A stretch of 64,000 bases of DNA. It comes from Raphanus sativus. Its lineage: Eukaryota; Streptophyta; Magnoliopsida; Brassicales; Brassicaceae. This document shows, one piece after another, positions 20,888 through 31,855 of the stretch (position 1 is its first letter; every line of letters begins with the position of its first letter). The stretch is taken from contig NC_079518.1 in NCBI RefSeq assembly GCF_000801105.2, positions 9,618,106 through 9,682,105 of the forward strand, written 5' to 3'. The notes beneath the pieces are model-generated. The model was not told the DNA's origin, made no database searches, and saw only the letters and a list, made by a program, of their open reading frames with translations. The position numbers were made by a program, and so were the translations under genes.

Positions 20888-22925
20888 TCAGCATTGCTTT
20901 ATTTCGAACCCAATGCTCAACAAAGTCCGAGCCGATTCCATCACTTTCTCTCCACCAACAACATCCACTGCTTCACTGCTCTGCTTCTCACTTCCTCCTC
21001 GCACAGAGCACTGCCCTGAGGTGGGGATATTCACCTGATCCTCTGATCTGGTTCTCATCGATGTTGGTGCAACTGCAGTCACGAGCTCTGAGCTAGGAGG
21101 ACCATGTCGTTTCTTTGGCACCGGCATGTCGTGGTTATGTACACCCTTGTACGTGATTACAACAGCTGTTCTGTTATCTACTGCTGTTTCAATATGTTTA
21201 CGGACAGTACAACCAGCAGAAGTACACCGGTAGTAGTTCCTGATATGTTTTCAACACAATACATCAAATCAAACATGTATAGAGAAACATATTGGAAAGA
21301 AATGAGTAATGCGTTTTGGCTTATACCTCGGATTTGGATTCCCCTTCACCATTTTCTGCCCATATTTGCGCCATCTGTATCCGTCACCAGAGATACCAAC
21401 ATCACCAGCTGCGTGTACTACGAATCTCTGTTTCTTTCCAGGCTTAAAGACAGGGTCTGAACTTTGTGAGTTACTCTTTTTCAGTCTGAAACACAAGAGA
21501 GAGAGAAAAGAAAAAAATATGTTAGTTTTATCACTCAATGTGAAGAAGGGTAAAAACATTATACAGAACTTGCCTCCGCTTTGGCTCTGGTTCCTCCATA
21601 GCTTCGTTCTCACAGTTTCTCTTCCCTTCAACGACTGCTAGTGATGACTCGCATATGTTTTCTTTAGTTGAAGCGGACAGAGCTGAACAGCTACGGACTC
21701 CTGTATTATCTTCCGTCACAGGTGAAATAACTGGTGCAGCAGCTCTAGTCTCTCTTGGGGAGAAACTATTGTTCCGGAGAGGTTCATGACTATGCGAACC
21801 TTTGTTAACAATCTCTATCACGTTTCCTGAATCGTTGGAGCATTCGATTTTCTTCGCGCAACAATCAGAATGCGTACACCTATAGTAGCTCCGTGAGCCC
21901 TTGGGACTCTTAACCTGCTTCTGCCCATATTTTCTCCAATGGTAACCATCACGTGCCGGTGTCCTCAGAACCGGAGAAACCGACAAGTTGCTAACCACCC
22001 GAGAACCAGATCTTTGCTCTTGTTTATACGGAGCTGAAACCAGTGATACACCATGTGCAGCTGAAGGATTCGAAGATATACAAGTAGATGTTTCTACCTC
22101 ACGGTTCTCTACCGGCGCAATTGCAGTTACATCAGTTTCCGTGCCGCTAGCCTTCTCCTCCTGCCAATGTTCCACAGAAAAAGAAAAAAATCAAATGACA
22201 AGCCTTTAAGTGCGCTCAAAACGCCTGATTCAGACTGATCTTGGCCAAAAGATAAACCACTATGATTACTACTACTCTTCCCATGTACTAGTCTAACCAC
22301 TTAACGGGTACCTGACCAATTATTAAAGAAATAAACGTTCCTTCTTCTAGTTCATAAGAAACCAATAGTCTCAGACTTTGCCTAGTAAAAAGTAAACAGT
22401 CATACAAACTATAATTATACAAGTTAATTTGATCCCTTGTTTACAAACCGTAGGCCATAACATCAAGTACACTAAAGTGGATGTAGATTTGGCAACTTTA
22501 AGATATAAAATGAGAGAATCTAACTTCGTTAGTGTTCAGAATTCAGCTAGGAAATGAGACCAAAAGATTCAGTCCGAAGAAGAGTATCCAGAAACTCACC
22601 TTGGCATCTTCACGATTTGGTTCCACTGACGAGTTTTCTCGAGCACCACCTAGTGAACTCAAAACACCATTTCATTAACAATTTAAACACCAACAAAAAG
22701 AATCTGCCAGGGGGATAAACCGTTACCTTCGTCATGATCCTTAGCTAGGGTTTCTCGCACCTGTAGACCTTCCATATCCGTAAGTGATTCTTCGCCTCTG
22801 CGTTGACTCAATTCGTCATCGTCATCGTCACCGTGACACAGCTCCTTCTCCGGTTCCACTTTCTCGGTCTTTTCTGTCTCCGTCGCCGCGTAAACATCGG
22901 CTTCGTCGCTGCCCTTGTCTTCCAT
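20888..22925 (-). CDS. WRKY32: Group I WRKY transcription factor WRKY32
   Basis: Five coding exons, in transcript order: 22925-22727, 22649-22600, 22160-21574, 21485-21327 and 21239-20888 (448 residues). There are two WRKY domains. The N-terminal WRKYGQK is at residues 158-164 with zinc ligands C-x4-C-x22-HxH. The C-terminal WRKYGQK is at 317-323 with C-x4-C-x23-HxH. This is the group I signature; the C-terminal domain normally binds the W-box. The N-terminus is acidic. The intron after exon 3 must use a GC donor (AG|GCAAGT at 21574/21573) to keep frame. The Arabidopsis relative promotes COP1 expression and modulates photomorphogenesis. Best match from memory is At4g30935. A 3.3-kb insertion begins about 280 bases upstream of the ATG. 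Confidence 0.93.
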
Positions 22926-23205
22926 GGACGATTCTCTCTGTCCTTTGTTCTGTCTACTCCAGGCCTGTCTGTCTCAGTGGGTTTGTGGGAGAGAGTAATA
23001 AAAGAAACAGAGGAACAGATTCTGTAAGGCAACAAAGTTAGCCGCTTTCCGACCGATCACAAAACGCTGCGTTTTCATCGTTAAGCTTTGGCTCTTAAGC
23101 AAAGTCTTTTTTAACCAACTCCGTTAATTTCTCCATCAAATCATTGACGTGTTCTGTTTAATTAGTGATTTTTGAATGTTTATCTATCGTAGTAAAACAA
23201 AAACA
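22926..23205 (-). promoter_or_regulatory. WRKY32 leader and proximal promoter
   Basis: About 280 bases separate the WRKY32 ATG from the first copy of a 92-bp repeat. A near-perfect palindrome 'aaaacgctgcgtttt' lies near 23060-23074. No TATA box is clear. Confidence 0.4.
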
Positions 23206-23297
23206 TTATGTTGGATTCTAATCTTCTGGACATTATTTAGAAAGTGACTTTTTGAATTTTGATTTATGTAATATTACCACATTCATTTTCATTTAAA
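23206..23297 (+). repeat. 92-bp direct repeat, copy 1
   Basis: Matches 26634-26724 at every base except one deleted T ('gatttatgt' against 'gattatgt'). Both copies begin TTATGTTGG and end CATTTAAA. Together they bracket a 3.3-kb composite insertion. Confidence 0.9.
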
Positions 23298-24062
23298 AAG
23301 TTCATATATGCATATGTCGGATTACCTGGTAGAGCACATGATTCAAAGGTTTTGACTCATTGTGCAAAGAATGAGGCTTCTTTCCCACATCCTCCTTCTG
23401 GAAAGTATTACCTAGTTGATTCCGGATACTCGACCAATTAAACATAATATTCTTATGGATGTAAATATATTTAAACTACATTTTATTTATTTAAAATACA
23501 GTTTTACAAATTTTTAAAAATAAAATAAATGAAAAAGTCGCAGCGTCAACGAAACGAACAACCCAAAACAGCGTCATGCGTCGGCGTCCTACGGCTGCGT
23601 CAATTTCCTGCGTCTTCGAAACGAACAACAATCGGCGTCAGCGTCAGCGTCGACGTCAGCGTCGGCGGCAACCAAACGAACATCAGATAAACGAGTTTGA
23701 CGCAGTTGCTGACGCCGACGCCGACGCCGACGCTGAAACCGGCGGCAACCAAACGAACAAGCCTTAACTAGAAAGGCTTATTTATCTTTGATTCCTACAA
23801 AGCGGCGCAGGACGCCGACGCATGACTATTCATATTTTATTTTTAAAAATTTGTAAAACTGTATTTTAAATAAATAAAATGTAGTTTAAATATATTTACA
23901 TCCATAAGAATATTATGTTTAATTGGTCGAGTATCCGGAATCAACTAGGTAGTACTTTCCAGGAGGAGGATGTGGGAAAGAAGCCTCATTCCTTGCACAA
24001 TGAGTCAAAACCTTTGAATCATGTGCTCTACCAGGTACTCCGACATATGCATATATGAACTT
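23298..24062. repeat. Fold-back: 234-bp inverted repeat carrying Harbinger-type transposase fragments
   Basis: The left arm 23298-23531 and right arm 23831-24062 are near-identical inverted copies around a 299-bp spacer. Each arm contains the same ~40-codon fragment, read inwards: GLPGRAHDSKVLTHCAKNE then HPPSGKYYLVDSGYSTN. This matches the DDE_Tnp_4 (PIF/Harbinger) transposase pattern around 'G..GS.HDS.VL' and 'YYLVD.GY'. The spacer is rich in GCGTC/GACGC repeats and twice has GGCGGCAACCAAACGAAC. The second of these ends next to TTA (23764-23766), the Harbinger target trinucleotide. Transcription through it would give a long double-stranded RNA. Confidence 0.8.
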
Positions 24063-26020
24063 CATATCGAAGTTACACCAGCACAGTCAACTAAAGGAAA
24101 CGACAGCAAATCAAATTAGTTTGAACAGAAAGCGACTCTGCTAACAGATAAGAACACTGATTTTTTTTTAAATAATTAAACCACTTTGTGAAACCAATCT
24201 AAACCCTCTCTTCTTCCACTAAGATCACTAAGAGTTCGCATACAACCATCTCAATAAGCAAGCAGTAAAGACAATCCAGTTTCCAAGACTTATATCACAA
24301 ATGATAACAAGAGTAAAGAGACAACCATTACCAAACAAAGAAACTCAGAACCAAGTAGAGAATCCGGTTTCAGTGAACACACAAAACTAGAGAGCCCATT
24401 ACAGAACCAAATGCAAGTGATCAAAACATCTAATGGAGATAACCTGAGAGAAGGAGAGAAGGTCGAGAGCTTGAGAGAGGTGGAGAGCGAGCTTGAGATG
24501 CGTTGGAGATGGAGAGAGAGCCTGAACAAAACACAAACAAACAACACATGTTACATGTTATACAAAACGAAAGTTATACAAAACAAGACACAGATTACAT
24601 GTAACTCACAACACAAAATCATGCAAAGAACCACTATGGGGTAACTTTATATGACATCAGACAGATATGGAGGAGATGGTTCTACTTTAAAAAAAAAGTG
24701 ACACAGAGAAGGAACAAAGGTAACTAGGTAAGCTTCAAAGACTTACAGGTTTTGAGTTGCTAACCTTTGAAAGTTTTCCCTGTGCTGCAAGCCTCCTCAG
24801 TCTTGAACTAAAGACTCTTCTGAAATTTGGCGGCACTTGGCTGCTCTTTCCACAGAAAATCACAAGGTCTATTAAGGTTGCAGCCACTAGGGTTAAAAAG
24901 AAAAACAGAGAGTCATCCCAACTTAAAGTAAAATCAAGATAACTATAACATTTCTTCAGATAGGCATAGTGGACAGCTTCATTACAACTATAATCATACC
25001 ATTAAACGTCAAACTACAGATGATTAGCAGTACAACTATAACAATTCCAGTGTATATAGTCAGAAGCTTAGACAAGAAAGTGTAGATGTTCAGATGTGCC
25101 TAACACATTGTTGCTTACAGTATGGATTAGTGATTCTTCCTACCTCATGACAAACCAAGCACTATTATACCAAATGGTTTCAGTATTACGAAATGAGTCA
25201 CTTGACATGAACAAACACGAAGGTAATGTCAACAGAAAAAAAAATAGCCTCAGGAGGAGTTTCAAACACAGAGAGAAAAACTCAGAAGTTCTGAGGAAGA
25301 GCTCACATACAAAGACACAATGGAAACAGAGGATTATCAAAAAAAGATGTGTGAAGCTAGCTAGAAACAAGAACTCGTGACCTCATCTTGCAACAAAACA
25401 AGCCTAATGGTGGTGAAGCAAATATAAACCAGAAACGTAGTGGTACCTCTATATGATCATCAAACAGAGAACTTTCAACAAAATCAGAACGTTCTGTAAT
25501 CTTACCAAAACAAAGAAGAGAGGGTGTGCGTCTGAGATCGGGAGAGAGAGCGAGCGTTGCGTTGGAGGAGAAAAAGCCCTGGGTTTTCGTCAGAAGAGAG
25601 AGAGAGCTCGAGCTGCGGCAAAGAAGAGAGAAACCTATGTTACACAAACACAAACACAAACACAAACACAAGTACTTATAAATACAGTTTGGGATTGAAA
25701 CCAAATAACAAGTACTTATAGAGGAGCCTTACGAGAGAGTGAGAAACAGAGGAGAGATGGGTTTGCTTCGAGAAAGCTATGGAGAAGCCTGAGAGAGCCT
25801 GAGACAAAGCAAACACACATGTAAGTTTCTCTGTTCCATTACAAAAGCATCAGTAAAGCATCAACATCAGACACAAACCCATCTCAAAGACACATACTTT
25901 GTATCAGACACATTACAATCCGAGAACATACCTCAACAAGAAAAGGAAGTGATGGGTTTGGTCGAGCTCGAGATGGGTATGGAGAAGAAAGAGCTTGAGA
26001 TGAGATGAGCTGGGAGATGG
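24063..26020. other. Interior of the composite insertion, no gene recognised
   Basis: Mixed-composition DNA without a convincing protein. Purine-rich stretches (GAGAGA) recur at 24450-24520, 25540-25640 and 25720-25790, and a short (ACAAAC)n tract lies at about 25645-25670. Open frames are short and show no family motif. Confidence 0.4.
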
Positions 26021-26345
26021 GTAGATCAAGAGAGAGAGCTCTGCAATAGATAGATCGAGAGAGAGAGCTCGGAGTTCGTCGGAGATCGAGAGAGAGAGAG
26101 CTCGGAGTTCACCGGAGATCGAGAGAGAGAGGTTGAGATGTCGGAGATTGAGAGAGAGAGAGAGCTCTGCGAGATGGATCCAGAGAGAGAGAGAGAGCTC
26201 TGCGAGACGAGATGGATCGAGAGAGAGCTCGGAGTTCGCCGGAGATCGAGAGAGAGAGCTTGAGATGTCGCAGTTCGCCGGAGATCGAGAGAGAGAGAGC
26301 TCGGAGTTCGTCGGAGATCGAAAGGTGTTCGTCAGAGATCTCTGC
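26021..26345 (+). repeat. Degenerate tandem array, unit about 30-40 bp (GGAGATCGAGAGAGAGAGCTC type)
   Basis: At least seven imperfect copies of 'ctcggagttcgccggagatc' separated by (GA)n runs. Copy lengths vary because the GA tract varies. It is low-complexity and non-coding. The open frames through it are repeats of Arg/Glu/Ser and should not be read as a protein. Confidence 0.75.
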
Positions 26346-26633
26346 GTCGAGTTGCGTCAATGGAAGTTGGAGAGGCGTCAAGCGTCGACTGCGTCAAATA
26401 TCTTAGGTTTTTTGGGTAATTAGTAAATTAGGTTAAGGGTAATATGGTAATTAGGTTAGGTTGACGCAGCAAATAAGTCGCGACCGCGGGATTTTCTCGG
26501 CGTCTGACGCAGGTGCTGGCGTTTAGACGCAGACGCAGCCGTACGTACCGGCGTCGATGAAACGACAAGCTTTGTGCGAGAATCATTGCCGCTGACGCTG
26601 ACGCCGGACCTGCGGCAACCAAACGAACACGCG
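26346..26633 (-). mobile_element. Harbinger-like terminal region (GACGC/GCGTC subterminal repeats)
   Basis: Rich in GACGC and GCGTC motifs and ending GCGGCAACCAAACGAACACGCG, directly followed by TTA at 26634. The same GGCAACCAAACGAAC end occurs twice in the fold-back spacer at about 23670 and 23750. Terminal repeats next to TTA/TAA are typical of PIF/Harbinger elements. A matching opposite end was not found, so the element limits are open. Confidence 0.45.
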
Positions 26634-26724
26634 TTATGTTGGATTCTAATCTTCTGGACATTATTTAGAAAGTGACTTTTTGAATTTTGATTATGTAATA
26701 TTACCACATTCATTTTCATTTAAA
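26634..26724 (+). repeat. 92-bp direct repeat, copy 2
   Basis: Near-identical to 23206-23297 with a one-base deletion. It continues to the right into different sequence (TGAAAATTAAG), so the shared block ends sharply. Confidence 0.9.
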
Positions 26725-27365
26725 TGAAAATTAAGAGTTTATGGCGCAGATATAATTTTTTAAAAATATATTATTGTTTTTATATAAATAATTTTTTTCA
26801 ATCAGCTTTTATATTTTAATTTAATTATTTAGAAAATAAGACTATAATGTAATTGTTTTTGGTTTGATTTATTCAAATTTAACTTTAAATTTTATTTTAT
26901 TTTATTTAAATTTAAGAAAGTTATTTTAACAATAGCATTTTCCTCACTACTGTCCATTCCCCTCCCAGTATCAAAGACTGAAATCCGATCACCAGAAACA
27001 TCCACACTGCAAAAACAATCACATGAATTTAAGTATCACACTCAATTTTGTTGTCTAATGACAAGTACAAACCTGATCAGCCTTCGCTCTCCAAGGGAAC
27101 AAGACCACACAGCTTGCAAAGAATTATCCTGTGGTATAAACAACATGAGCACTCGAGTTCCACATCAGGAATAAATGAGAATCTAGCACAGTCATACCCT
27201 AATTTCATCAACAGATCAAAGAGAAATAATGTAAAAATAGGAAAAGATATTGTCATCGGTTTATAACACGACACAAAATGTCCACTTTGAACAAACATAT
27301 GAATTTTACATACTGAAACACTTACTATTAGGATCAGCAAGAGCTGTCTCAAAGCTATAGTTTTC
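26725..27365. other. AT-rich spacer, no gene recognised
   Basis: Bases 26740-26935 are extremely AT-rich; 26940-27365 is of mixed composition. I see no coding or repeat structure. Confidence 0.35.
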
Positions 27366-27589
27366 AGGTAAACAATACCAGAATTTTGAACCGAACAGAT
27401 GAATCAAAGAGTATTTTCCATATCCTAATCCAAGGACACCGGTTCCTTGTTGTGGTTTACCGTAGTTCTTTGGTTGTGGCCATGAGAATTACGGTAAACC
27501 ATTACAAGGAACCGGTGTCCTTGGATTAGTATATGGAAAATACTCCTTGTTTCATCGGTTCGGTTCAAAATTCTCGTATTGTTTCTTAG
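27366..27589. repeat. Fold-back 1: inverted aspartyl-protease gene fragments
   Basis: Arms 27366-27464 and 27491-27589 are inverted copies around a 26-base loop. Translated inwards-out, the right arm reads GTGVLGLVYGKYSLFHRFGS then KFSYCFLDDPSY. The left arm on the minus strand reads GKPQQGTGVLGLGYGKYSL then FGSKF. This is the segment between the two catalytic Asp motifs of plant nepenthesin/CDR1-like aspartyl proteases. Catalytic motifs are absent, so it is a non-functional fragment. Confidence 0.75.
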
Positions 27590-27618
27590 ATGATCCTTCA
27601 TACCTTAACGATGTCTTC

Positions 27619-27878
27619 GGTTCAAGTTCTTTCTCCGCGTGTGATCTTGAGAATAGATTTGGTTCGGTGAATGTGCTTGAGAACCAGAGCAAGTGTTGCT
27701 GACGAAAGACGATATATTGTTGGTGACATCAACATATCGTCTTCTTGTCTTTATCATCGTCTTATGTTTCTCTAGCTCCGTTGTTCTTTCGTCAGCAACA
27801 CTTGCTCTGGTTCTCAAGCTCATTCACCCGAACCAAATCTATTCTCAAAAACATCCACATGCGGAGAAAGAACTTGAG
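27619..27878. repeat. Fold-back 2: 93-bp inverted repeat
   Basis: Arms 27619-27710 and 27786-27878 share 'tcaagttctttctccgc' and 'agagcaagtgttgctgacga' in inverted order. A smaller internal hairpin (about 27708-27741, 'gacgatat...atatcgtc') lies in the loop. It follows fold-back 1 by only 29 bases and probably arose from the same captured gene. The coding content of the arms is not recognised. Confidence 0.7.
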
Positions 27879-28522
27879 AATAGATAAGATGGTGGTGCGT
27901 TTCACGGTACAATGAAACGATATGTTGTTGGTATGTTGACCCCAGAGAACTAGCTTTCACGGTACAATGAAGATCAGTTGTAGTTGCGCATTTTAAAGAC
28001 ACAAGATAAGAAAGCATGTTGACAATGACGTCACAAGCTTACCCAACTAGTCCAACAGAATCGAACTTTCTTTTTATTTCACTCATCGTGCGTGGTGTTT
28101 GGTCCTAACTCCTAACGAATCTGGCGTTCATAAACGCGGTTGGTCGAACTGCAAAGGGGCGTGTTAATTTGGTTTAGCTGTTTCGGTAGTACTGAAACAT
28201 ATATTGTTGGATTATTGGTGTGCTGGAATAATTTACTGTTTACGATTTTGTTTTGCCTTAATGTGGTGTGTTTATGTTACTTTTGATTAATTATAATGAT
28301 TTTATAATTTTAGGGTTGTTAGGAAACCACAAGATGGGTGAACATCAAAGATAACTGACTTCTTCTAGCTAAGAAACTGATCAAGGACTTCCAATTAGTT
28401 TACTCTCTGCTGATAAGTTTCGGAATAAGATAGCGTTGGTGAAACGTTGGAGAATCTTACATATAACATTGGCCACTGCAAAAAGATATTGAGATTTTTT
28501 TAAAAGACCAATGCATAGGCCA
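27879..28522. other. Spacer downstream of FAD6, no gene recognised
   Basis: 'tttcacggtacaatgaa' occurs twice (27899 and 27955), hinting at another small duplication. Otherwise AT-rich, and it should contain the FAD6 3' UTR near 28400-28522. Confidence 0.35.
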
Positions 28523-30728
28523 TCAAGCTGCGTAGTCAGGCATTGCTTTCTTGAGGAATGTTATCGGCTGCGACTCCTCTGGGGCTAATCGGTCAAAAGG
28601 AATGTAGTTCTCCTCTTTGTCATAGACATGGCACACAGTCATTATTGTCTTCATCAAGCGCCAGTTCCATGTAGCCAAGTTTGTGTACTGCAAACAACAC
28701 CACGCAAAGCAATGAATCTTTTAGTGTCTTTTACATACATTATTACATGATAAAGAAAATGGCTATTACCTTTCCCCAGTTCTCTTGAATAGACTCATGA
28801 GCCGCACGGAGATTGTAGCTCGGTATCCTTGGGCTAATGTGATGTGGGATGTGTACATTGATATCATGGCACAGAATCTCAATCCTGTCACAACGTAGAA
28901 ACATAAATTCATCTAAAACACACACAAAGAAATGCTCTCAAACTCAGAGAAGATGCATTACCAACTAGGATAATCACAATGAACAGTTCCGTTAAGCTGT
29001 GCCTGAGCCGCATTCCACTCATCCGCAGACTTGAAAGGAATGTGTGGAGCTGTATGATGAACCATCGTGAACGTGCTCATCTATAGAGAAACAATAAACG
29101 AGTAACCGTTATGCTTCTGATGCTTTATCAAACCAAAAAGAGAGAACAGAGAGAAGTATTTACCCAAAAGTGATAGCCCAACCACGGCATCAACCAGAAC
29201 TTCACCCATCCCAAAATGCCAACTTTGTATATGATCAGTGGCCACCCAACGGCCATGAAGGCGAAAACACAAGCCAAACTTATCTTCACCCTATTCACTT
29301 CGCTTGGTCTGAACTTTCTCAGATTGAAGTGCCAGTTTACCCTATTAAAACACTTAGTATAGTTAGAAACATGTATATAGAATCACTGCTCAAAGGGTAA
29401 AAGCTTGTTGTATATATATATATATACCAGTGAGCTATGGACAACCAAGGCCGAATTGGACCATATCCAAGAATGATTGCTTTTCGCAGAACGGGTGATG
29501 AATCAAACTCCTCTGGTGGAACTGGTTGCCAAGCTGTGTCATGAACTAACCTATAGAGAGAAAAACTCAAGACGTCTCATCTCTTATTCCATTGTGAATA
29601 TATATATATATATATATAACAGTGTTAAGTAAGCAAGTAGGTAAGAGTTACATGTTGGTTTTGGCGTGATGACGGTCGTGCTTAAATCTCCATGGCTCAT
29701 AGGGGTATACAAGAGGTAGGAAGGCTAGAGTACCCACAATGTCTTCAACCAATTTGTTCTTGGAAAATGATTTATGAGCACAATCATGTCCTATCACAAA
29801 GAACTAGAAGAAAGAAAAAAACCAGTTAGACAACAATAGCAAGGAGACACAGAGAAGAGACAGTGGATGATTGAGAGCTTTTACCCCTGTAACTGCAGTT
29901 CCTGTCCAAGCCCAAGCCAATGGAAGCAGATACCAAGGCGCTTTCGCAATCATGAAGAGCCCCAAAGCGTAGGACGTCACAGATACCAACACAGACTTCC
30001 AAGCCTTCACATCATCAATCTCAAACACCTGAAGAAAAAATAAATCATATTAGAAACAATGGGTAACAAGAAGATCTTTTAAAGACCGCCATATACCTCT
30101 TTGGGAAGAGTATCCATGATATCTTTTAAAGTGACATTATCAGGAAGATCTTGTCCAATTTGTTTGAACCCATAGCTTTCTGCTAACTGTTCCCTCTCTT
30201 CCGCACTGTCAGCTGAAGGAGGTGCGGCTGGAGCAGCCACCGCTTTTATACATCCAACCCTTTTCTTCCCAGGAACCAAGAACGTTCTCCTTCTATGCGT
30301 ATGACCTCTTAACAGAAGATCAATAGGTCTCACAGCATACACACCTGCATGCATCCACAAAAGCATTAGCCCCTCTGCATTCACATAAGGACACCCCCAC
30401 AAGCAAACCCATATAGCAAAGACTAGAACTTTGAGGAGCAAAAACATATAAAACCCCCAAAGTATCTTCATTTATAACAAAAAGGAGTCGATGCTAGCAT
30501 TGTTTCATTGTACTGAAACTCCATAAGAGTACCTGGAGAACGAGCAGGAGCAACTTGAGGAGCCCTAGGGAGACATTGTTGTGGGCCCTGAGAAACCAAT
30601 AGCAAAGAAGACAAAGATGAGTATGGGAAGCTCAAGTAGAAGAGATGGGCAAACAGAGTAGAGATGGGAAAGTTGAAGACTTTACATACCGTGAAGGCGA
30701 ATAGAGAATCAGCAATTCTTGAAGCCAT
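28523..30728 (-). CDS. FAD6: Plastid omega-6 fatty acid desaturase FAD6
   Basis: Ten coding exons, in transcript order: 30728-30690, 30587-30533, 30344-30097, 30028-29885, 29803-29652, 29550-29428, 29341-29164, 29080-28962, 28884-28770 and 28687-28523. All introns are GT-AG and the frame is open, giving 445 residues. The N-terminus ([14 protein letters not shown], Ser/Arg-rich to about residue 65) is a chloroplast transit peptide. The three di-iron histidine boxes of membrane desaturases are present: HDCAH at 168-172, HDRHH at 204-208 and HIPHH at 364-368. Hydrophobic segments between them fit inner-envelope spans. The enzyme puts the second double bond into 16:1 and 18:1 acyl chains of plastid glycerolipids. 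Best match from memory is At4g30950. No key residue is missing. Confidence 0.95.
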
Positions 30729-30861
30729 AGAAGATGGGGCGCACAAGTTGGAGAAGCCACAGGAGTTTCTCCGCAAATGTTTGTTTTCTTAAAAGGGATT
30801 GAATGGCTGTGAAGAGTCCTCTCACCTCTACAAGTTCATACCACAAAGGGTTTTGGGCTTT

Positions 30862-30870
30862 TCTTTATAT
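30862..30870 (-). promoter_or_regulatory. Candidate FAD6 TATA box
   Basis: On the minus strand ATATAAAGAA lies about 135 bases upstream of the FAD6 ATG, a plausible TATA position for a leader of about 100 bases. No other strong candidate is nearer. Confidence 0.4.
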
Positions 30871-31584
30871 CAGAAATAATAATAAAATTGTATAATCAAA
30901 AATCAAAATACGAAAGTATTTATATCAGAAAACTAGGGTAGTATTTGACCGCGCACAAAAAAAAAGGGTAGTATTTGACCAATCACAAGAAAAATGTACT
31001 GTCTTACATTTGTCATTTGGCAAAAAACGAGTACTACTTATTTGAGATCAATAATAAAAAAAAGATACACTTATGATAATTATCAATTTATACCAGTAAT
31101 TCAAAATTTTCGAGTTTAAATGAAAATTAATTACTAAATCTACTGAAAGTCTCAATAAAAACAGGTTAATTAGCTGGCAAGTGATGCTAGATGTTGATTT
31201 TGTGAGATACTTTACAACTTGTATGTTTTTGGTAATGGAGAGCAAGTAATATACGTTACAACTTGTAACTTACAAGTGACGTGATATTTTTTTTTCATGT
31301 CATCAAATTGACGTGTTTTTGGATCACTAATTTGTATTGGATTTTCATAGAAAAGTAACATGCGTTACGAGTGATGCCTGCATCTGCATATCTATTTATA
31401 CAATAATAACACAACACATCTATCTTGTTGGAAAAAAAAAGAAGAAGCAAAAGACAACAATTTTGTTTTTAATGTGAAATAAAAATATATTATATAGCAA
31501 AAAGTATAAAACTGAATTTCAATCTAAGACTAATGATACATTTTTATTATTGGATTATGGGGGCTCCATTGCGAGATAATACTA
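30871..31584. other. FAD6 upstream region, AT-rich
   Basis: Contains the small duplication 'gggtagtatttgacc' (about 30944 and 30966). It may hold FAD6 control elements; no coding sequence is seen. Confidence 0.35.
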
Positions 31585-31855
31585 CTCATTCCGTTTCAAA
31601 ATAAAATATATTTTAGATTTCATATTCTTTTAATAAAATATATTAAAATTTAGTTGTAAATGCATAATTGTTTGTAGTTTTATATTTTTTATATTTTAAA
31701 ACCAATAAAATTTTAAAAAATGCAATTGATGTTTTTTAATTTTATAATATTTTATTATTAGTTGATAAAATTTGTATTGAAAATATAAAAAAAAATTGAA
31801 ACAAAATGCGTCTTTTTAAACATTTTTTTATAGAATATGCGTTTGAAACGGATAG
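31585..31855. mobile_element. Stowaway-type MITE (271 bp, TA target duplication)
   Basis: The left end CTCATTCCGTTTC and the inverted right end GAAACGGATAG are diverged forms of the Stowaway terminus CTCCCTCCGTTTC. Each is flanked by TA (31583-31584 and 31856-31857). The interior is AT-rich and non-coding. Confidence 0.75.

Noticed and set aside
22784..23041. Plus-strand frames of 74-85 codons over WRKY32 exon 1
   Set aside because: Antisense to the acidic N-terminus of WRKY32, whose frame continues through correct splice sites.
26109..26423. Overlapping 60-95 codon frames rich in Arg, Glu and Ser
   Set aside because: They are translations of the GA-rich tandem array; no domain, and the repeat explains the openness.
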